Below, piece by piece: positions 53,873 to 63,004 of a stretch of 64,000 nt of DNA; the stretch's first letter is position 1, and the number at the start of each line of letters is the position of its first letter. The notes below the pieces were generated by a model. It was not told the origin of the DNA. It did no database searches and was given only the letters and a program-made list of their open reading frames with translations. Source of the stretch: an uncultured Prevotellaceae bacterium (GTDB lineage: Bacteria; Bacteroidota; Bacteroidia; Bacteroidales; Bacteroidaceae); assembly GCA_937877625.1 (NCBI GenBank), contig CALFJG010000020.1, positions 44,808-108,807 on the forward strand. Reading direction: 5' to 3'. The translations under genes and the position numbers were made by a program.

Positions 53873-56251
53873 TTATAGACCAGCCTTTATCATTTTGTCG
53901 ATGCTCTCCGCGGCGTGTTTGCCGTCGCCCATAGCAAGTATCACCGTGGCACCGCCGCGTACTATGTCGCCGCCGGCAAAGATGGTAGGAATGTTTGATT
54001 GCATAGCTTCATCTACGGCAATCGTTCCTTTGCGTCCTTGTTTCAGTTCGGGAAGGCTGGCGGGTACAATAGGATTGGGTGATACGCCGATGGCTACAAT
54101 CACGAGGTCAACGTCCATCGTCTCTGTCGCTCCGGGTATTGGCTCTGGGCGGCGGCGTCCGGAAGCATCGGGTTCTCCGAGTTGCATCTTTTGAAGCACC
54201 ATCTGGCGCACGTGGCCTTGCTCATCGGCAATATATTCTATCGGGTTACACAGTGTGCGGAATACCACACCTTCTTCCTTGGCATGGCGCACCTCCTCAA
54301 GGCGTGCCGGCATTTCTTGTTCACTACGGCGATAGACAATAACGGCTTCTTCTGCTCCGAGACGGCGTGCGGTGCGTACGCTGTCCATTGCTGTGTTGCC
54401 ACCACCGATTACGGCTACTCGCTTAGCAAACGGTACGGGTGTGTCGGCCTTAGGATTGGAAGCGTCCATCAAGTTTACGCGCGTGAGATATTCGTTGCTG
54501 GAGAGAATGCCGGTGAAATTCTCCCCGGGAATACCCATAAAATTCGGCAGGCCGGCACCGCTACCCACAAAGACGGCCTTATAGCCGTCGGACTGTAACT
54601 TTTCTATAGTGACGGTCTTACCTACGATGCAGTCTTTTACGAATTCTACTCCTTTGCGGCGCAGATTGTCAATCTCAAAATCAACAATCTCGTTGGGCAG
54701 GCGGTACTCGGGAATGCCGTACTTAAGTACGCCGCCGAGTTCGTGGAGGGCTTCGAAGACGGTGACGCGATAGCCTCGGCGTGCCAGATCGCCAGCACAG
54801 GTTAGTCCTGCGGGGCCACTCCCTACGATGGCCACCTTCGGAGCAGCGGTGTTTTTGGGAATATCTGTGGCTTGTGCTACGGTATTGTGGCTACGCGCAT
54901 AGTCGCGCTCGCAGTCGGCTGCAAAGCGTTCCAGATAGCCAATGGCAACAGGCTTTCCACCTGTCTTATGGTGTATACACTTGCTTTCACACTGCTTTTC
55001 TTGCGGACACACGCGGCCACATACGGCGGGTAGGCTGCTTTGTTGTTTAATACTGTGAGCGGCGGTTACGAACTCTCCTTTTTCAATGAGTTTAACAAAC
55101 GTGGGGATATCTATACCCACGGGGCAACCCGTCACACATCCTGGATTGGCGCAGTCTAAGCATCGTGTGGCCTCGGTGATGGCTTGCTGTGCTGTGAGGC
55201 CACGTTGCACTTCTTTACGTAGTTCGTGGGAGCGCTCCTCGGCGTTGAGCTCTGTCATCTCGCAGCGTGCCACGGCCATACGGTCTTTGGGCTTCAAGGC
55301 TTGGCGAAGTTCTACGCGCCAAGGTGCTTCGCGGGTGAGTGGGAATTGTTCGGAGTTATCACAAATGCCGCTATTGTCAGTTTTGTTGGGGGAGGGGATA
55401 GGTGTGGGTTCTTGCTTTTCGTTTGTTTCTTTCTGTTGGCTGTAGCGTTCAAGCGATTCGCGCTCTTCCGTTCTAAAGGCACCGAGGCGCTTCATCATCT
55501 CGTCGAAATCTACTTGGTGACCGTCAAATTCAGGGCCATCAACGCAAACAAACTTTGTTTGTCCACCAACGCTCACACGGCACGCGCCACACATACCTGT
55601 ACCGTCCACCATTATCGTGTTGAGCGACACATCGGTAGGAATGTCGTATTTCTTAGTGAGCAGGCAGCAGAATTTCATCATTATGGCAGGGCCAATGGCA
55701 AAGCATTTATCTACTTTTTCGCGTTGAATGACTTGCTCAATGCCTTGCGTCACGAGTCCTTTTTGGCCATAACTGCCGTCGTCGGTCATAATGATAACTT
55801 CATCACTGCTCTGGCGCATTTCGTCCTCCATAATAATGAGTTCCTTGGTGCGGCCGGCGAGTACGACAATAACACGATTTCCCGCTGCTTTAAGGGCTTG
55901 AACGATAGGCAACATAGGTGCCACGCCCACACCTCCTCCGGCACATACCACTGTGCCAAAGTTTTCAATGTGTGTGGCACGTCCGAGCGGGCCTACTACA
56001 TCGGCGAGCGTGTCGCCGACTTTCATTCCTGTGAGTTTGGCAGAGGTGAGACCCACATTTTGTACCACAAGGGTGATTGTGCCGTGTTGTACATCGGCCT
56101 CGGCAATAGTGAGGGGAATGCGTTCGCCCTCTGCATCGGTGCGAACAATGACAAAGTGGCCTGCCCTGCGGCTTTTAGCTATCAACGGAGCTTCTACCAC
56201 AATATTAAAGACTTTTTCGGAGTATTGGTTCTTTTCTACGATTTTATACAT
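53873..56251 (-). CDS. Nfn-like fusion: FNR-type NAD(P)-binding subunit plus GltD-like subunit
   Basis: A 792-residue fusion usually annotated as dihydroorotate dehydrogenase B NAD-binding subunit / NADPH-dependent glutamate synthase. Residues ~1-265 are the PyrK/NfnA-like FAD and NAD domain, with [2Fe-2S] ligands Cys221, Cys224 and Cys236 and a nearby Asp216. A Pro/Ser-rich linker (~265-305) joins residues ~306-792, a GltD/NfnB-like half with two [4Fe-4S] clusters (Cys364, 367, 372, 376 and 411, 415, 420, 425) and two dinucleotide motifs (Gly-Ser-Gly-Pro-Ala-Gly; Gly-Gly-Gly-Asn-Thr-Ala). No large GltB or pyrD is adjacent. The layout fits NfnAB electron-bifurcating ferredoxin:NADP oxidoreductase, which I infer. 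Confidence 0.85.
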   Translation of the reverse strand: MYKIVEKNQYSEKVFNIVVEAPLIAKSRRAGHFVIVRTDAEGERIPLTIAEADVQHGTITLVVQNVGLTSAKLTGMKVGDTLADVVGPLGRATHIENFGTVVCAGGGVGVAPMLPIVQALKAAGNRVIVVLAGRTKELIIMEDEMRQSSDEVIIMTDDGSYGQKGLVTQGIEQVIQREKVDKCFAIGPAIMMKFCCLLTKKYDIPTDVSLNTIMVDGTGMCGACRVSVGGQTKFVCVDGPEFDGHQVDFDEMMKRLGAFRTEERESLERYSQQKETNEKQEPTPIPSPNKTDNSGICDNSEQFPLTREAPWRVELRQALKPKDRMAVARCEMTELNAEERSHELRKEVQRGLTAQQAITEATRCLDCANPGCVTGCPVGIDIPTFVKLIEKGEFVTAAHSIKQQSSLPAVCGRVCPQEKQCESKCIHHKTGGKPVAIGYLERFAADCERDYARSHNTVAQATDIPKNTAAPKVAIVGSGPAGLTCAGDLARRGYRVTVFEALHELGGVLKYGIPEYRLPNEIVDFEIDNLRRKGVEFVKDCIVGKTVTIEKLQSDGYKAVFVGSGAGLPNFMGIPGENFTGILSSNEYLTRVNLMDASNPKADTPVPFAKRVAVIGGGNTAMDSVRTARRLGAEEAVIVYRRSEQEMPARLEEVRHAKEEGVVFRTLCNPIEYIADEQGHVRQMVLQKMQLGEPDASGRRRPEPIPGATETMDVDLVIVAIGVSPNPIVPASLPELKQGRKGTIAVDEAMQSNIPTIFAGGDIVRGGATVILAMGDGKHAAESIDKMIKAGL

Positions 56252-56420
56252 AGCAAAGACTTTTTAAGTAGTTGTTTAAGGGTTAAGACAAAATTGTGCT
56301 TACCTCACAAAAGAAGCCGTTTAACCTATGAATAAGGAAAAAGGGCAATAAGCAAAACTATACGGGAGGTATAGCGTAGAAAACAGATAGAGAAAGACGA
56401 AAGGGGGATGAAAGCGCACA

Positions 56421-56681
56421 TTACCAGCGGCGTTTTTTCTTTCGTTTCGGCACGAGCCACCCTAACCGTTTTACGAGACGATAGCCCATCAGTGCTCCAT
56501 CGGCAATGGTGATAGCCCTGCTGAAAGTGGCTGCAAACTGCTCCGCACGCGTTGTGGCAGGGTCGGGACGTAATAGGGTGTTGGCGGTTTTTATGAGTTC
56601 CTCGCGCTTCTTTGTTATCTCGCTACGAAGCTTGGCTTTGCGCAGTGCGAGTGCATCGGGAGAATAGTCTTGTTGGTTCAT
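56421..56681 (-). CDS. Small basic protein next to holin-like gene
   Basis: An 86-residue protein with a helical, charged N-terminal half (Lys/Arg/Glu-rich), one weakly hydrophobic stretch near residues 58-70, and a strongly basic tail ending Lys-Lys-Lys-Arg-Arg-Trp. Its ATG overlaps the stop of the holin-like gene by four bases (ATGA), so the two are translated together. I do not recognise a family. A membrane-associated partner of the upstream protein is inferred. Confidence 0.6.
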   Translation of the reverse strand: MNQQDYSPDALALRKAKLRSEITKKREELIKTANTLLRPDPATTRAEQFAATFSRAITIADGALMGYRLVKRLGWLVPKRKKKRRW

Positions 56682-57064
56682 GGTGCGGAGGGGGTTGTTG
56701 TGTTGTCCTCATCGGAGATAAGCATACTACCAATGAACTGTGAAATAGGCTTAACAATCCAGACTTTGCGCATACGATATACCACGGCTGCTATACAAAG
56801 AAAAATGACCGACACGATAGCAAAGGCTGAGGCGTGGTCGTGGGTGAGATAGTGGCTGATTACAAAGGCCGCCGTACACGATAGGAGTACAATAAATATA
56901 GCACCAATCACAAAAAGCACCACAAAGAGAATGGTGGCAGAGAGTGCGGCGGTGATTTTGCTCGTGGCATCCAATTTGGCGTACGCTACTTGCATCTCAG
57001 CATACGCTTTCGTTTCCTTAAAGAGTGATACGATGCGGTCAATGTTTTTCTCGCTGGAAAGCAT
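56678..57064 (-). CDS. Phage holin family-like protein (Holin-X / DUF1469 type)
   Basis: A 128-residue protein with a helical, charged N terminus (~1-38), two hydrophobic segments (~42-70 and ~80-105), and a polar, acidic Thr-rich C terminus. This topology fits the Holin-X/DUF1469 family, found on bacterial chromosomes and not always phage. No lysis or phage genes are nearby, so a chromosomal membrane role is more likely. Overlaps the following small gene. Confidence 0.65.
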   Translation of the reverse strand: MLSSEKNIDRIVSLFKETKAYAEMQVAYAKLDATSKITAALSATILFVVLFVIGAIFIVLLSCTAAFVISHYLTHDHASAFAIVSVIFLCIAAVVYRMRKVWIVKPISQFIGSMLISDEDNTTTPSAP

Positions 57065-57219
57065 ACTAAAACAAAATTGATTAAAGGTGTGTTCTTACTT
57101 CGGGAGGGATAATGATTGTTTTATGCGTTGTGCTTAATACTTGTTTATTTATTATTAAAGCGTATAGCCCGCTAATCTTACACCTTAAAACAAAACATAA
57201 AACTAATGAAAGAACCCTT

Positions 57220-58548
57220 CTAAAGAGTGACGCGGCGAATACTTGTGGGTACTGAGCCTTTGATAATTTGGCAGTCGGGGTGTACGCCTACAAAATTGAC
57301 AGACGTAGGTTCGCTGCTTTCTATAGGATTGTAGTTGCTGTCTTGCCCCCAATAGGTACACACTTCGGGTACATAAATCCATTTCAGATTTGGAGCATCC
57401 TCTACTGCCCAGTATTCTATGGTCTTAACACTTGACGGAATAACGAGTGTTTCAAGAGATTTGTGGTGGTAGATAGCGTTTTTCTCCAACGTGGTCAGTT
57501 TGTCGGAGAGTTCACACCATCGCATAGAGGGTGGTACGATATTGAGTTGCACCTCATCGCCATTGCGACGGTAAACTACACCATTCTCGCTGTAAAAAGT
57601 GGAGTTGGTGTTGATGACGTGAATTGCCTCAACCGATTTGCCGTTGTTGAATACTCCAAACTCCGAACCATCGCCGAGATGTGTAATATTGGAACCGAGA
57701 TAGACGGATTTGATGTTTTCTGGGAGGGAAGCCTGTGGGTTGAACGAGGAAATGCGAAGTTTATTGATGCTGAAAGGCACGGTGAGTATGTCGTTGCCTT
57801 GTTTCACCTCTGTGATGCAAAGGTTGGAGTTGTGCCAGGTGTATTTGAAGTTGTCATCCTCAAAAAGTGTGACATCAACCTGTACGGGGAAGTAGTAGTC
57901 CTTATAACTACTTGTGCCTGACATAAGGTGCATACGGTTGTGTGTGGCATCAACTACATACCAACGCCCATCGGCTTTAGCGCAGTTCCAAGCGTGGCCG
58001 AGCCAGCTTGACGTGGCGTACCCATTAACGTTGAAACAAGGAATGCCAGCGATGTGGCACATCACATTGACAAGATTGGCATAGCCCTGACAAATGCCTT
58101 TTTGCTCGTTGAAAGTATAGTATGCAGAATGTTCTGTTACGTCGTAACTATATTTGATGTTGCTCGCCACCCAATTAAAAATTTTGTCTAACTTTTGTTT
58201 TTCAGTGGTAGCACCTTCTGTAATCACCTCCACCTCGCCGGCAAGGTATTCTAATTCGTCTTCGGTGGCCATACCTTCGTTGAGTGTCACACCAACGTCA
58301 TCGCCTGTTTTATACACACATCGATAGAGAGCCGTGCTTAGGTCGAGTTTTGCCAATTCGGTAGAGGTGTCTTCTGCCGGGAAATAGCGGTCGTCGGGCT
58401 GAGCCGGTGTATAGAAAACCGTGGGTTGCGTTCCTGCCCCGTTCTCAGCGAAAGCATCGTCGTCTATTATTGATATTGGTTCATCGGAACTGCAAGAAGA
58501 AAATAGTGTGCCAAGCAATAAAAGCACGATAAAGTATAAATGCTTCAT
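57220..58548 (-). CDS. Transglutaminase-like lipoprotein with BspA-type leucine-rich repeats
   Basis: A 442-residue lipoprotein. The ATG at 58548 starts a lipoprotein signal with lipobox Leu-Phe-Ser-Ser-Cys19; an ATG at 58620 adds 24 residues with no signal logic. The transglutaminase-like domain (~115-205) has Cys153 in Gly-Ile-Cys-Gln-Gly-Tyr, His185 in Gly-His-Ala-Trp-Asn and Asp200 in Val-Asp-Ala-Thr. The C-terminal half carries BspA-like repeats (Leu-Glu-Thr-Leu-Val-Ile-Pro-Ser-Ser-Val-Lys-Thr-Ile). Relatives act as proteases or crosslinkers at the cell surface; substrate unknown. A 10-bp direct repeat (GTTTGTCGTT) lies in its leader. Confidence 0.82.
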   Translation of the reverse strand: MKHLYFIVLLLLGTLFSSCSSDEPISIIDDDAFAENGAGTQPTVFYTPAQPDDRYFPAEDTSTELAKLDLSTALYRCVYKTGDDVGVTLNEGMATEDELEYLAGEVEVITEGATTEKQKLDKIFNWVASNIKYSYDVTEHSAYYTFNEQKGICQGYANLVNVMCHIAGIPCFNVNGYATSSWLGHAWNCAKADGRWYVVDATHNRMHLMSGTSSYKDYYFPVQVDVTLFEDDNFKYTWHNSNLCITEVKQGNDILTVPFSINKLRISSFNPQASLPENIKSVYLGSNITHLGDGSEFGVFNNGKSVEAIHVINTNSTFYSENGVVYRRNGDEVQLNIVPPSMRWCELSDKLTTLEKNAIYHHKSLETLVIPSSVKTIEYWAVEDAPNLKWIYVPEVCTYWGQDSNYNPIESSEPTSVNFVGVHPDCQIIKGSVPTSIRRVTL

Positions 58549-58635
58549 GGTGTTTTTGAGGAATTTGTTTGTCGTTGTTTGTCGTTGGAGTATTACCGCG
58601 GCAAAATTACACTTTTTCAAATAAAAAAGGCTTCT

Positions 58636-59091
58636 TTACAGTTCTTTGTAATATGGAACGTCCTTAAGGAACTCATATTTCCGTGTGTTTTTGTTTATTC
58701 GGCACACAATGGTTTGCAGGCCATTGGAAACAAAGAGGTAATCAGTGTGAAGCACGCTATTGTACGAACAAATCTGTGTGAAGACGTTTTGCGTGATAGC
58801 CACAGCAGGGGATTTGTATTCCATTACAGCACGCGGTGTGCCACCTTCCTTATTATATAATATGGTGTCGCAACGGCGCGATGCACCACCCACGTTGATA
58901 GTAACTTCATTTCCCAAAAGCCCCTCGGGATAGCCACGATGGGTTATCAGGAAATGAACGAAATGTTGTCGCACCCACTCCTCGGGTGTGAGTGCCACAT
59001 AGCGATGGCGCAGTATGCACCACACTTCCTCGCGCTTGTTGTTCTGTCGCAAACGAAGCGGGGCAGGGGGGATAGATAATGCAGGATGCAT
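58636..59091 (-). CDS. Stand-alone HsdR N-terminal (PD-(D/E)xK) domain protein
   Basis: A 151-residue protein matching the type I restriction HsdR N-terminal nuclease domain: Arg-Gln-His-Phe-Val-His-Phe-Leu near residue 40, Asp in Arg-Arg-Cys-Asp-Thr-Ile, and Glu-x-Lys in Met-Glu-Tyr-Lys-Ser-Pro. The PD-(D/E)xK core is intact. No hsdM/hsdS or helicase part is nearby, so this is not a restriction system. Such single-domain genes are common in Bacteroidales chromosomes; the role is unknown. Confidence 0.82.
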   Translation of the reverse strand: MHPALSIPPAPLRLRQNNKREEVWCILRHRYVALTPEEWVRQHFVHFLITHRGYPEGLLGNEVTINVGGASRRCDTILYNKEGGTPRAVMEYKSPAVAITQNVFTQICSYNSVLHTDYLFVSNGLQTIVCRINKNTRKYEFLKDVPYYKEL

Positions 59092-59117
59092 AGTGACTTA
59101 TTAATACTTTCCTGCAG

Positions 59118-59153
59118 CAAAGGTAAGGCGTATTATCCATTCTTAAATGCAAA
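59118..59153 (-). promoter_or_regulatory. Possible promoter for the HsdR_N gene
   Basis: Minus strand TTTG (59153-59150) and TACCTTTG (59125-59118). The -7 is a full match; the spacer of 24 is longer than the usual 19-21. Confidence 0.4.
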
Positions 59154-59262
59154 AGGGGTGGGAAAACCGATTTATGCCGTCTAATAAATCTCCTCCTTTT
59201 ACATTCTCTTGGCTTTGTACGCTTTGACTTTGCAGTTGCATTTTTTCAAAAACTTTTTTTGA

Positions 59263-59298
59263 TTTGTTTTCTTATGCGCTATCCTTGTACTATTTTTG
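59263..59298 (+). promoter_or_regulatory. Possible promoter for the lyase gene at 59378
   Basis: TTTG (59263-59266) and TATTTTTG (59291-59298) with a 24-base spacer, long for the consensus. It leaves a leader of about 70 bases before the ATG. Confidence 0.4.
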
Positions 59299-59377
59299 CA
59301 GCCGTTTGTGAGCGAAAGAAAAAAGTCTTTGCGCTGCTTATATAATTAGGAAGAAACTAATCTCAAACAAATTACTA

Positions 59378-60829
59378 ATGTCAAGCGTTAAATTCTACCA
59401 ACAAGAGAATCAAGTTCCTTTAGAAATGCACAAAGTGCGTGTGGTTCAGAAACTCAATCTTATTCCCGTGGAGGATCGTCTTCGCGCCATTCAAGAAGCG
59501 GGCAACAATACGTTCCTGCTCCAAAATCGTGATATCTATATGGATATGATAACCGATTCGGGCGTGAATGCAATGAGCGACCGTCAGACGGCTGCTATGC
59601 ACGTAGCCGATGATAGTTATGCTGGTTCTGAATCGTGGAACAGGGCTAAGGCTGCCATAAAAACTGTTTTTGGTGTAGATAATGTGTTGCCTGCCCACCA
59701 AGGGCGTGCCGCTGAGAATATTCTGGCCGAGACCTTTGTGAAGCCTGGAAAAGTAGCTTTAATGAACTTCCATTTCACCACAACCAAAGCTCACATCACA
59801 CGCTTAGGCGGAGAAGTGGTGGAACTCATAGATAAGAAAGGACTTATACCACAGAGCGATGACCCTTTCAAAGGCGATTTCGACCTTGATGCCCTGCGCA
59901 GTATTATTGAAGAGAAAGGAGCAGAAAACGTTGCTTTCGTGCGTGTTGAGGCAGGTACCAATCTTATCGGCGGACAGCCCGTTAGTTTGGAGAATATGTT
60001 GGCCGTTACCGACATCTGCCACCAAACAGGTGTCGTTAGTGTACTTGATGCCTCGCTCCTGCAAGACAATGTATACTTTATGAAGAAGCGTGAGCCACGT
60101 TGCAACTATATGGAGGTGAAGGATATCTATCACCTGCTGGCCTCGCGTTTCGACATTATTTACTTTTCGGCACGTAAGCTGGGCTTCTCGCGTGGTGGCT
60201 TCATTCTTTCCACGGATGCCAAGTGGACACAAATGATGATGGAGTTTGTACCCCTTTACGAAGGTTTTTTGACCTACGGCGGTATGGAAGTACGTAGCAT
60301 CGAGGCCGCTGCCGAAGGCTTGTTGGAAAGTTTGGATATGGAGTATATTAGCCAAGGCCCAGAGTTTATTGAGTATCTCGTTAATGAACTTGATGCCTAC
60401 GGTGTGCCGGTGATTAAGCCCGCAGGCGGTCTGGGTGCCCACTTAAATTGCTCAGAGATTGTTCCCAATATACCGCATAACCAATATCCTGCAGCAGCCG
60501 TAGGTGCAGCCCTTTATATTGCAGGTGGCATACGTGGTATGGAACGTGGTACTGTAAGCGAGCAGCGCGAGCCAGACGGCACAGAACGCTACGCCGAGTT
60601 GGAACTCCAACGACTTGCCTTGCCGCGTCGTGTGTTTACACTCTCGCAGGTGAAGTATTGCGCCGACCGCGTGAAGTGGATGTACGACAATCGCAACCTC
60701 ATCGGCGGCTTGAAGTGGACAGAAGAGCCAAAAGTGCTACGTTTCTTCTTTGGGCGTATGAAAGAAATTGGCCACTGGCAGGAAGAACTCGTAAGCAAGT
60801 TCCGTGAGGACTTTGGCGATAGCCTATAA
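59378..60829 (+). CDS. Tryptophanase / tyrosine phenol-lyase family beta-eliminating lyase
   Basis: A 483-residue fold-type I PLP lyase. Asp-Ser-Gly-x-x-Ala-Met-Ser-Asp, Gln-Gly-Arg-Ala-Ala-Glu-Asn and the PLP lysine Lys267 in Ser-Ala-Arg-Lys match the family. Three positions that separate the two enzymes all read as tyrosine phenol-lyase: Thr134 (TPL Thr124, tryptophanase Asp), Arg390 (TPL Arg381, tryptophanase Ile/Val) and Phe456 (TPL Phe448, tryptophanase His). So phenol, pyruvate and ammonium from tyrosine is the better guess than indole from tryptophan, though homologues are often labelled tnaA. Single gene with its own leader and a terminator at 60844. Confidence 0.85.
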   Translation: MSSVKFYQQENQVPLEMHKVRVVQKLNLIPVEDRLRAIQEAGNNTFLLQNRDIYMDMITDSGVNAMSDRQTAAMHVADDSYAGSESWNRAKAAIKTVFGVDNVLPAHQGRAAENILAETFVKPGKVALMNFHFTTTKAHITRLGGEVVELIDKKGLIPQSDDPFKGDFDLDALRSIIEEKGAENVAFVRVEAGTNLIGGQPVSLENMLAVTDICHQTGVVSVLDASLLQDNVYFMKKREPRCNYMEVKDIYHLLASRFDIIYFSARKLGFSRGGFILSTDAKWTQMMMEFVPLYEGFLTYGGMEVRSIEAAAEGLLESLDMEYISQGPEFIEYLVNELDAYGVPVIKPAGGLGAHLNCSEIVPNIPHNQYPAAAVGAALYIAGGIRGMERGTVSEQREPDGTERYAELELQRLALPRRVFTLSQVKYCADRVKWMYDNRNLIGGLKWTEEPKVLRFFFGRMKEIGHWQEELVSKFREDFGDSL

Positions 60830-60843
60830 ATTCCTAAATAATA

Positions 60844-60882
60844 AAACGCGTAGGACAAAGCAGCCCTGCGCGTTTACTTTTT
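60844..60882 (+). terminator. Rho-independent terminator after the lyase gene
   Basis: An 11-bp stem with one G-T pair (60844-60854 with 60865-60875), 10-base loop, then ACTTTTT (60876-60882), 14 bases after the stop. Confidence 0.75.
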
Positions 60883-60914
60883 CTTTACGTTCGAGTTATA
60901 AAATACTCTTTAAC

Positions 60915-60946
60915 ATTGCCTTGGTAATCACAAAAACGTACTTTTG
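60915..60946 (+). promoter_or_regulatory. Bacteroidota-type promoter for transketolase
   Basis: ATTG (60915-60918), 20 bases, TACTTTTG (60939-60946): full -7 match and TTG core at -33. It is 36 bases before the ATG at 60983. Confidence 0.6.
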
Positions 60947-60982
60947 CACACTTGCAAATTCTCAACTCCCCTTTTTTTTATA

Positions 60983-63004
60983 ATGAACAACCCCGTACGC
61001 TTAATGAATCTTGCAGCCGACAACATTCGTGTTCTGGCGGCAACGATGGTAGAGAAAGCCAACAGCGGCCACCCTGGTGGTGCAATGGGCGGTGCTGATT
61101 ATTGTAATGCACTTTATGCCGAACAAATAATATACGACCCCGATGATCGCCACTGGATGTGTCGCGACCGCTTTTATCTTGACCCCGGACATATGTCGCC
61201 GATGCTCTATAGCGTGTTAGCACTGAGCGGCTTTTATAGCATTGACGATCTCAAAACTTTTCGTCAGTGGGGGAGTGCTACGCCAGGCCATCCCGAGCGC
61301 AACTTGGAGCACGGCATAGAAAATACCAGCGGTCCGCTCGGGCAGGGACATACCTACGCGGTAGGTGCTGCCCTCGCAGCCAAAATGCTCTATGCACGCA
61401 CGGGTAATCCAGGATTTGAGCGCGAAAAGATTTACGCATATATCAGCGATGGCGGTGTACAAGAAGAGGTGTCGCAGGGGGCGGGTCGATTGGCGGGCCA
61501 CTTAGGGCTGAACAACTTGATAATGTTCTTTGATGCCAACGATGTACAGCTCTCCACGATGACCGCTGACGTGATAAGCGAAGACACCGCGCAAAAGTAT
61601 CGTGCCTGGAATTGGTTCGTTCAAGAGATTGACGGCAACGATATCATTCAGATACGTGAAGCCCTGGCCAAAGCACAGGCAGAGGACGACCGCCCCTCGC
61701 TAATCATCGGCCATACGATAATGGGCAAGGGTGCGCTGCGTGCCGATGGTAGCAGTTATGAAAACGACCCCGGCACACACGGATGTCCGCTCGGTGGTGA
61801 TGCTTATATCAATACTGTGCGTAATCTCGGTGGCAACCCCGAAGATCCTTTTGCTATCCGCGACGAAGTGGCTGCTATCTACGATGCCAGAAGAGAGGAA
61901 CTGCGTACGATTGTCAGCCAACGGCGCGCAGAGGAACAGGCCTGGGCTGAGGCCAACCCCGAAGTAGCACGCGAACTCAATGACTGGTTCGCAGGACGCT
62001 TGCCACAACTGCCGTGGGAGGAGATAGAACAGAAGCCCAACCAAAGTACCCGCCAAGGGTCAAAGGTCTGCCTGCAGATGCTTTCCAAATATATGAAAAA
62101 CATGCTTGTTTCATCTGCCGATCTTTGCAACAGCGACAAAACCGATGGCTTCCTATCTCATAGCAAGGTGATTACACGCGATGACTTTAGCGGCGGTTTT
62201 CTCCAAGCCGGTGTGAGCGAGCTTACTATGGCTTGTGTATGCATCGGAGCGATGCTCCACGGCGGTATCGTTTCAGCATGTGGCACGTTCTTTGTCTTCA
62301 GCGACTATATGAAACCTGCCATTCGTATGGCGGCATTGATGGAAGTTCCAGTGAAGTTTGTTTGGAGTCACGATGCGTTCCGTGTGGGAGAAGACGGCCC
62401 TACGCACGAGCCCGTGGAGCAAGAGGCGCAGATACGTCTGATGGAGAAGCTTAAAAACCATAGCGGGCGCGACAGCGTACGCGTGTTCCGTCCCTGCGAT
62501 GTACACGCCACTACGCAGTGTTGGCGTCAGGCAATGGAAAACCAAGACACTCCCACCGCTCTTATCTTCAGCCGACAAAACATTAAAGACCTTCCCGCCG
62601 ATGCCGATTATAGCGGCGTGGCGCGCGGAGCTTACGCCGTAATTCCAGAAGACAATCCTGATGTAGTCCTCGTGGGAAGTGGCTCTGAAATCAGCACACT
62701 GGCCGAAGCCGGCGAGTTCCTGAAGAAGGACGGCATCCGTTATCGCGTGGTGTCGTGTCCGAGCGAAGGACTTTTCCGCCGTCAGAGCAAGGAATACCAG
62801 GAGACCCTTATCCCTCGTGATGTAAAAACCTTTGGTCTCACGAGCGGCCTACCCGTTAATTTAGAAGGCCTTGTCGGTAGCAATGGGCGTGTGTTTGGTA
62901 TGGACGCCTTTGGTTTCAGCGCGCCTTATAAAGTGCTTGATGAAAAACTCGGTTTTACAGGCGAGAATATATACCACCAGATAAAAGCCTACCTTGATGA
63001 ATAA
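60983..63004 (+). CDS. tkt: Transketolase
   Basis: A 673-residue ThDP enzyme of the non-oxidative pentose phosphate pathway, moving two-carbon units between sugar phosphates. The ATG at 60983 gives Met-Asn-Asn-Pro-Val-Arg and follows the promoter; a longer open frame begins inside the promoter. Visible are Asn-Ser-Gly-His-Pro-Gly-Gly, Gly-Pro-Leu-Gly-Gln-Gly, the ThDP/Mg motif Ser-Asp-Gly-Gly-Val-Gln-Glu-Glu ending in Asp-Ala-Asn-Asp, and Gly-Glu-Asp-Gly-Pro-Thr-His-Glu-Pro. The family GDG is SDG here, as in other Bacteroidota. It overlaps rpiB by 8 bases. Confidence 0.95.
   Translation: MNNPVRLMNLAADNIRVLAATMVEKANSGHPGGAMGGADYCNALYAEQIIYDPDDRHWMCRDRFYLDPGHMSPMLYSVLALSGFYSIDDLKTFRQWGSATPGHPERNLEHGIENTSGPLGQGHTYAVGAALAAKMLYARTGNPGFEREKIYAYISDGGVQEEVSQGAGRLAGHLGLNNLIMFFDANDVQLSTMTADVISEDTAQKYRAWNWFVQEIDGNDIIQIREALAKAQAEDDRPSLIIGHTIMGKGALRADGSSYENDPGTHGCPLGGDAYINTVRNLGGNPEDPFAIRDEVAAIYDARREELRTIVSQRRAEEQAWAEANPEVARELNDWFAGRLPQLPWEEIEQKPNQSTRQGSKVCLQMLSKYMKNMLVSSADLCNSDKTDGFLSHSKVITRDDFSGGFLQAGVSELTMACVCIGAMLHGGIVSACGTFFVFSDYMKPAIRMAALMEVPVKFVWSHDAFRVGEDGPTHEPVEQEAQIRLMEKLKNHSGRDSVRVFRPCDVHATTQCWRQAMENQDTPTALIFSRQNIKDLPADADYSGVARGAYAVIPEDNPDVVLVGSGSEISTLAEAGEFLKKDGIRYRVVSCPSEGLFRRQSKEYQETLIPRDVKTFGLTSGLPVNLEGLVGSNGRVFGMDAFGFSAPYKVLDEKLGFTGENIYHQIKAYLDE

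Noticed and set aside
56678..57064. Prophage remnant marked by a holin
   Set aside because: No other phage-type gene around; the family is also chromosomal.
58636..59091. Type I restriction system
   Set aside because: Only the HsdR N-terminal nuclease domain is present; no helicase, HsdM or HsdS nearby.
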